Shown here one piece after another: positions 58,642 through 64,000 of a stretch of DNA of 64,000 nucleotides (its first letter is position 1; every line of letters starts with the position of its first letter). The stretch covers positions 1-64,000 of the forward strand of contig JAMKCH010001616.1 of assembly GCA_023653785.1 (NCBI GenBank), read 5' to 3'. The translations under genes were made by a program, and so were the position numbers. The DNA is from Ophioderma brevispina. Taxonomy: Eukaryota > Echinodermata > Ophiuroidea > Amphilepidida > Ophiodermatidae. The notes under the pieces are model-generated. The model ran no database searches. It was not told the DNA's origin and worked only from the letters and a program-made list of their open reading frames with translations.

Positions 58642-58656
58642 ATTATATATAAAATG
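58642..58656 (-). promoter_or_regulatory. TATA-like box of the LRR-GPCR
   Basis: The minus strand reads TTTTATATATAATTT about 85 bp before the start codon. The duplicated upstream copy keeps a related TTTTATATAGTAATTT near 59.5 kb. Position and conservation suggest a core promoter. Confidence 0.35.
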
Positions 58657-58977
58657 AGACTAAAACAGGTGTTGAGAGTCTGTTGTTCACGTCGATTATA
58701 AGACAAACAAGTGTGACATTGATTGTTTTCACATATAAAACACGCATTGGCTGTGAAAGGAGTTTTTCTCTTTATCTGAAAGCAACAACGCATGCGCTTT
58801 TATTATGGAAAAAATATTATAAAGCGCCATCTACCTAGGAACTTAATCCGAGGTTCAGAAAAGGAAGCAGAAAATATGACAATTACATGTAGATGCATCG
58901 TAATGATCTGTAATTGATAGAGTGAGAGGCAATGATCGCAGCAGATCCTTTTAAGTAATAATCGTGAACCAATTTCA

Positions 58978-58999
58978 ATTTTTTTTTTTTTTTTTTTTC
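58978..58999 (+). repeat. Poly-T tract at the duplication junction
   Basis: About 21 T sit exactly between the two copies of the receptor 5' region. On the minus strand it is an A-tract. Confidence 0.85.
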
Positions 59000-59815
59000 A
59001 AAAGAAGCCGACTCGTTGAGTACCGCGTCAATATCAATCGCCAACAGCTGTAACATAACTATTCCTTTGATTTCTATTTCCAAGTGGCTGCTGTTGAATA
59101 TTTTATTGCAAGGTTCGGGCAATTTGGTGAATGCGTAAACACTTGCGTTGAATTGATATGTACCAGAGATCGAATAAGTGTATATGGACCAGTTGGAAAC
59201 TTTGTAGAATGTTCCCATAAGAATTCCCATGGGGCGTCCGGTAAAGTCACGATGTAAGAGTGGCTTTCCGATTCGTTCGTCTCTAAAGTCACGGTGGGCA
59301 TGTTTTTATCTGCAGATCTATGTGTTGGGTACCGCTAGTATATTATTAGCCATTTACATCGTACAATGACAGCGGACAACAATGGTAAGAACAGCCCAAA
59401 CGATGAATAAATTCGTACCGGCCATCGCTTTACGTTTAACGCGTATCATTCTGCGGTTTTGCTCAATATTTTGTTTAAAATAGGTCCTCTGTCCATGAGT
59501 AAATTACTATATAAAACGAGACTTCAACAGGTGTTGAGAGTCGTTGTTACGTCGAGAATAAGACAAACAAGCATGAACATTGATTGTTTCACATAAAAAC
59601 ACGCATTGGCTGTAAAAGGTTTCTCTTTATCTGAAAGCAACAACGCATGCGCTTTATAATGGAAAAATATTATAAAAGAGCCATCTACCTATGAACTTAA
59701 TCCGAGGTTCAGAAAAGGAAGCGAAAATATGCCAATTACATGTAGATGCATCGTAATGATCTGTAATTGATAAATGGGAGGCAATGTTCGCAGGCAGATA
59801 TCTTAACACTTAAGG
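59000..59815 (-). pseudogene. Duplicated 5' end and promoter of the LRR-GPCR
   Basis: Aligns with 58138-58955 at an offset of about 862 bp. It covers the first 140 codons (ESESHSYIVTLPDAP, AFTKLPEPCNKIFNSSHLEI, AVLNESASF), the start region and about 350 bp of upstream DNA. The copy has frameshifts near its start (59.34-59.43 kb) and breaks off at ASF next to the poly-T tract, so it cannot encode a receptor. It may still act as an extra promoter. Confidence 0.8.
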
Positions 59816-59819
59816 GTGG

Positions 59820-60240
59820 GGGGTCCTATGGACCCTCAAAATTTGTTCGCTCTGGCCGCTTTACGCGTGTGATTTTTGCGCCGAATTTTTTGTATTGTCT
59901 GACTTTTAAAGGAGGATGGTCCGATTTAAGTTATTAAAGTTTTATCGCTAGCATGGCCTTCACCCAAAAACCCCATCTGTAAGTTTCTCGCCGTTATTCA
60001 ATCCGTCTTGATGTGAGGAACTCCGAACGTGAATTGTGAATTTTTACTGTTTAAAATTAATATTGGTCGACCAAAATGGAGTACATGTTTCACTCATTAC
60101 TTCCAAACGAACCATCTTTTAGCCCCACCCCACCCCCCCCACCACCCCCCCCCACCATAAGATTCACAGGGTAATGTGAAAAATAGTAGCTTTCTTATGA
60201 TACCAAAATGGCGACCATTCCGGTAAAATCTGGGGTTCGG
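59820..60240 (+). repeat. Dispersed repeat related to 18.2-18.4 kb
   Basis: Contains CCCCATCTGTAAGTTTCTCG, a C-rich tract (CACCCCACCCCCCCCACC) and AGTAGCTTTCTTATGATACC. 'GGACCC..GGCACTAACGG' words reappear at 60.56 and 61.10 kb, so several fragments of one family lie here. Confidence 0.5.
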
Positions 60241-60350
60241 GGACAAGGCTATCAGCGATCGGGCCTGGATCTTTTAAAAGCACTTCTTTCATACACAAAA
60301 TTAAAATCGGCCAAGCGTAATGAGTTAATTAGTGAAGGTCACACGCGACC

Positions 60351-60556
60351 CAGTGGCGTAAAAGGCGGGGGGCAGAGGGGGCAGGTGCCCCCTGACGACT
60401 TTGGCGGGAAAAAATGCAAAAATATGCTAAATCAGCCGTTTTTAGCCGGTTCTGACCGTAAAAAATTGGCCTTTTGACCCCCTGAGAGGAAAATTTCCCA
60501 AGACAAGACTGGGAAATTTGCCCCCTTGAGAGCGGGCAGGCCTGTTACGCCACTTG
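60351..60556. mobile_element. Small hAT-like MITE (CAGTGGCGTAA ends)
   Basis: 206 bp with ends CAGTGGCGTAAAAGG and CCTGTTACGCCACTTG. The flanks CACGCGACC and CACGGACC agree except for one base, consistent with an 8-bp duplication. The interior is rich in G and C runs with no coding capacity. Confidence 0.65.
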
Positions 60557-61297
60557 CACGGACCCCCTTGGGCACTAACGGAAGGTCATTCTGAGAATAT
60601 TTTTTTTAATCAAAGAACCAAAGTTATTGTTTGGCTGATATTTGTCACACAACCAGGTAAATAAACATTATAGTAACATTAAAATAATTAACCCTTTATG
60701 AGCTAAAACAAACACTTTCATCGTGGACGTGCGAAACCGTTACTGTACAAAACTCTATGGTAAAATGACGTGTATTTTGACAACACCTAAAAAGAAAGGA
60801 ATCCTAAAACTGCAGGTTTATGGTGTAAATATAGTAAATTGGGTCTTATAGGATAGATATAAACATAAAATAAGTTTCTAAAACGTTTACGTAAGAGCAA
60901 GGCTCATTTGAATTTTCTGGCTTTTTGCCAAATTGTTTGCGCGTTTGAAAACAATGTTTTGACACTAATTTTCAGCCCAAATAACCAAATTTCATTTTGT
61001 ATTGATGATGGGGGTTGGGTTATGGGACCCTTTACAGGTGGTATAAAATTTAGTGCAAAAAATTTTCTCGGGAAAGTGGTTTCCTGGGGGGCGGGGTACC
61101 ATGGACCCCCGGCACTAACGGGAGGAAAAAACCTGGTCACTTAAAAAGAACATGAGGAGCTTTCCTGAAAGAAGCGCCCCCACATTTTTCCGAACCCGGT
61201 ATTTTTAATTTGAGAAGGCTTTACCAATTGTATTAGATCACACATGAAGTGAATGAGCCGAATACGCAGTCTTGATGTAATAGATGATTGATTTAGT

Positions 61298-61323
61298 ACT
61301 TTCTGTCGTGCACGACAGAAAGT
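61298..61323. repeat. Perfect 26-bp palindrome
   Basis: The half-site ACTTTCTGTCGTG is followed directly by its exact reverse complement, with a GTGCAC centre and no spacer. Confidence 0.85.
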
Positions 61324-61329
61324 CAAAGC

Positions 61330-62850
61330 ATGGTTTTCTATGGGAAAACGCTTACGAAGCAGGCAAGTTCAAAAAAAGGTTTGCGGTTGTCTTTTGTAGC
61401 TATTTGTCCAAAAAACCTTCGCAACGTTCAGGTAGGTGGTCTAAACCCGATCCAGTGAAATTTGAGAGAAATTAGTATCTAAAAACCATCCCCCGTCACC
61501 AATTGCAACTGCGTATTTTCAATGGAGGTGTGTGGAGAGCAAGCTACAATCCGGGAAAAAATGGTTGGAACATAATGCACGTTCTTTCAAAAACACCAAC
61601 AAAATTCCCCACTCTCTCTCTCCCCCTGTTCTTGAGCCCCTTCATGTACTCCACCACCTGGTCACTTCTCACAAATTCATGATGGGGGGGGGGGGGGTGG
61701 GGAAGGGTAGGTTCGAGGGACAAGATACAGCCTTAATTTAAAACAAGGCATCAGTCCAACACAGCCACACTCTAAATAAGCACATATTTAACACTGAGTG
61801 ATTAATGTTCCACAACTTTTTTACCCGGATTGTAGAAACAAACCCACTAGTTTTCCATTCTTTATTAATACTCATCACAAGTTCTTTTCTTTGATTCTAC
61901 TTATAAATAAATGAATGAAATCATATGTTAATTGGTCACAACTTACAGTGGCGAGACCATTAAAACAAATGAAAATATGTACTCTGATATAAAAATGCAA
62001 CTCTGTTATAAATCAGTATCTTGGACGAGCCAAGATTATTTTAACGTGTAATTATTACAACTAGAGGATAAGGAACACAAATGACACGATAAAAGTAATT
62101 ACGCTTTTGCGTCATTTATGGGCCAACCTTATCTAACAAAATAATGTTGAAAGTTACATTGGTTCAATCTGACATTTTATAATTTCATCATATGCAGAGC
62201 TCTTGGTAAAATTCACTCATGCCGTGCGATTAGATTTTGACCACCACTTATGCTCCTGGGCACAAGTTGTTACAATCGTTCCAGAGCGGCGTATTAGTTT
62301 TTGATGCTGATTACAATTGTAGTACGAATTTTCCGTAAATTTATTATCAATGAAAATCCGCCACAGTAACAATCTCGATGTTTTTTAGACTGGGATTTAG
62401 AGAGATAGCCTCCATTTTATAGACCAGTTAACATCCTACGTCACTTTATTTTGTTGCCTGCCAATCCTGCCTGCCAATCGTGATGGCCCATAGTATTAAA
62501 ACTCTAACAGTGTGTAACAGTCTGGCCGACCTATTACAAGATAACAAGGCCCTAACCTGTTTTACCAAACATTGCTGTACTGGTCTATACAGTAGTTCGG
62601 TGATTGAATTAACTGAGCTTATTTTACAATATAAAAATGTCATTATATTTTGAGGTTAAAGGAAAACATTCAAGTTAAAAAAAAAATCAGAAAAAGAACT
62701 AGCACCATATTACGAAGACTTGACCTGGAGTGGTGATCATGAACTGCGTCATAGTCTCCATTATCTGTCGGGAAATGATAAGAGAATGAATTTATACAGA
62801 TAGAAGTCGGGGCACAGGAGTTTGAACTTTGAGGATGTAGATACAGGTTG
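61330..62850. other. Stretch without recognised genes
   Basis: AT-rich DNA with a poly-G tract (61684-61697). Only short open frames without family resemblance. A perfect tandem word GCCTGCCAATC lies near 62456-62478. Confidence 0.4.
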
Positions 62851-62859
62851 CTACATTAA

Positions 62860-64000
62860 AGTTGCCGCTATAAGAATATAGTGTTGTGCAATAACGTCAC
62901 CCTAAAAAAGTATGTTGCATTAAAGCCTGCCCCTAGGAATATATGGTGTGCATAAAAATCACCCTAAAATAGTGTTGTGCATTAAAATAGACTGCCCCTA
63001 ATATAATATAGTGGTGTGCATTAAAGCTGCCCTAGAATATAGTCTTGTGCATTAAAGCTTCCCCAAGAGTATAGTGTTGGGCCATTTAAAGCTTCCCTAA
63101 GAGTCTGGAAAGCACCAGAGTGGACCGGTGAGTAACCAGTGATTGAATTTGGAAGCGCCCTAGAACAGGGTGTGAATTAAAGCGTCCATAAGACGATAGT
63201 GTGGTGCATTAAATCTTCCTAAGAGTTGGAGACGACACCGGGCGGAACCGATGAAGTAACCAGTGTTGAATCTTGAAGCCACCCCTTAGAATATATGTTG
63301 TGCGTTAAATACCCTCAGAAATAGTGTTGTGCATTAAAGCTGCCCCTAAGAGTCTGGAAGACCCGGGAGTAACCAGTGAGCAACCAGTGATGAGTTGAAG
63401 CCACCCCTAAGAATATAGTGTTGCGTATACTGTGTCCTAAGAATATAGTGTTGTGCCATGAACATCCCCCAAAAAAACATAGTGTTGTGCATAAAAAAAG
63501 TTTTGCCCTAGAATATAGTTTTGTGCATTAAAGCTTCCCCTAAGACTATAGTCTTGTGCATTAAAGCTACCCCGAGAATATAGTGTGTGCATTAAAGCTT
63601 CCCCAAGAATATAGTGTTGTGCATTAAAACTACTCCTAAGAATATAGTGTTGTGCATTAAAGCTTTCCCTAAGTGGAAAGACCCGGTGGAACCGATGAGT
63701 AACTCATGATTGAGTTTTGAAGCCCACCCTAAGAACAGTGTTGTGATTAAAGCTGTCCATAAGACTAGATAGTGTTGTGCATTAAATCTTTCCCTAAGAG
63801 TCTGGATAAGACCCGGGCGGAACCGATGAGAACCAGTGATTGAAATCTTGAAGCCACCCCTAGAATATATGCTTGTGCGTTAAAGTTACCCCTCAGAATA
63901 TTAGTGTTGTGCATTAAAGCTGCCCCTAAGAGTTGGAAAAGACCAGGGTCAACAGTGGTGCAACCAGTGATTGAGTTTTGAGCCACCCCTAGACTATTAG
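62860..64000 (+). repeat. Complex satellite, unit AATATAGTGTTGTGCATTAA
   Basis: A basic unit of about 32 bp (AGAATATAGTGTTGTGCATT plus AAAGCTTCCCCTA) alternates with a longer segment (GAGTCTGGAAAGACCCGG, GGAACCGATGAGTAACCAGT, GATTGAGTTTTGAAGCCACC). Together they form higher-order units of a few hundred bp. Many one-base differences occur between units. The array reaches the right edge, so its full length is unknown. Confidence 0.85.

Overview
This is a gene-poor, repeat-dense, AT-rich eukaryotic window with spliced exons, short coding islands and many layers of decayed transposons. The retroelements (CR1/L2/Jockey-type LINEs, a Penelope-like element), tRNA-derived SINEs, TIR elements and a leucine-rich-repeat GPCR point to a metazoan, plausibly a marine invertebrate deuterostome such as an echinoderm. 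I infer that assignment and cannot prove it. Small indels are concentrated in coding repeats and in one of two paired duplicates, so parts of the window may be unpolished long-read consensus rather than true decay.

Layout. 0.3-4.1 kb: minus-strand 3' end of a single-pass membrane protein (two exons in matching phase), with a tandem TIR repeat and a tRNA-derived SINE nearby. 4-18 kb: mainly noncoding repeats, including repeats rich in TGACCTTTGACC, a 682-bp mariner-like foldback element (6.7-7.4 kb), a long near-perfect palindrome (14.5 kb) and a hAT-like MITE (15.6-16.0 kb). 18.5-23.8 kb: two inverted arms of about 0.85 kb around a 3.5-kb centre that holds a small two-exon minus-strand gene starting MGCC, plus another likely exon. 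24.2-28.5 kb: LINE remnants on both strands. 28.8-39.0 kb: two direct copies of a 4-4.7 kb repeat unit, one with a hAT-like insertion and the other with the matching empty site. 40.2-46.6 kb: four retroelement fragments (plus-strand LINE, minus-strand LINE, Penelope-like element, LINE 3' end). 46.6-51 kb: foldback repeats, tRNA-Thr-like repeats and an almost G-free cytosine-rich minisatellite.

The main gene lies on the minus strand from about 58.56 to 51.18 kb. It has a signal peptide, a CUB-like domain, a cysteine cluster, a run of divergent LRRs, then about 32 near-identical 144-bp units (each two 24-residue LRRs), then a rhodopsin-type seven-transmembrane module of LGR/relaxin-receptor type. 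The first 593 codons are intact. The array and 7TM module carry frameshifts and at least one in-frame stop. Its 5' end and putative promoter are duplicated just upstream.

59.8-64 kb holds dispersed repeats, a small hAT-like MITE, a perfect 26-bp palindrome and a complex satellite that runs off the window end.
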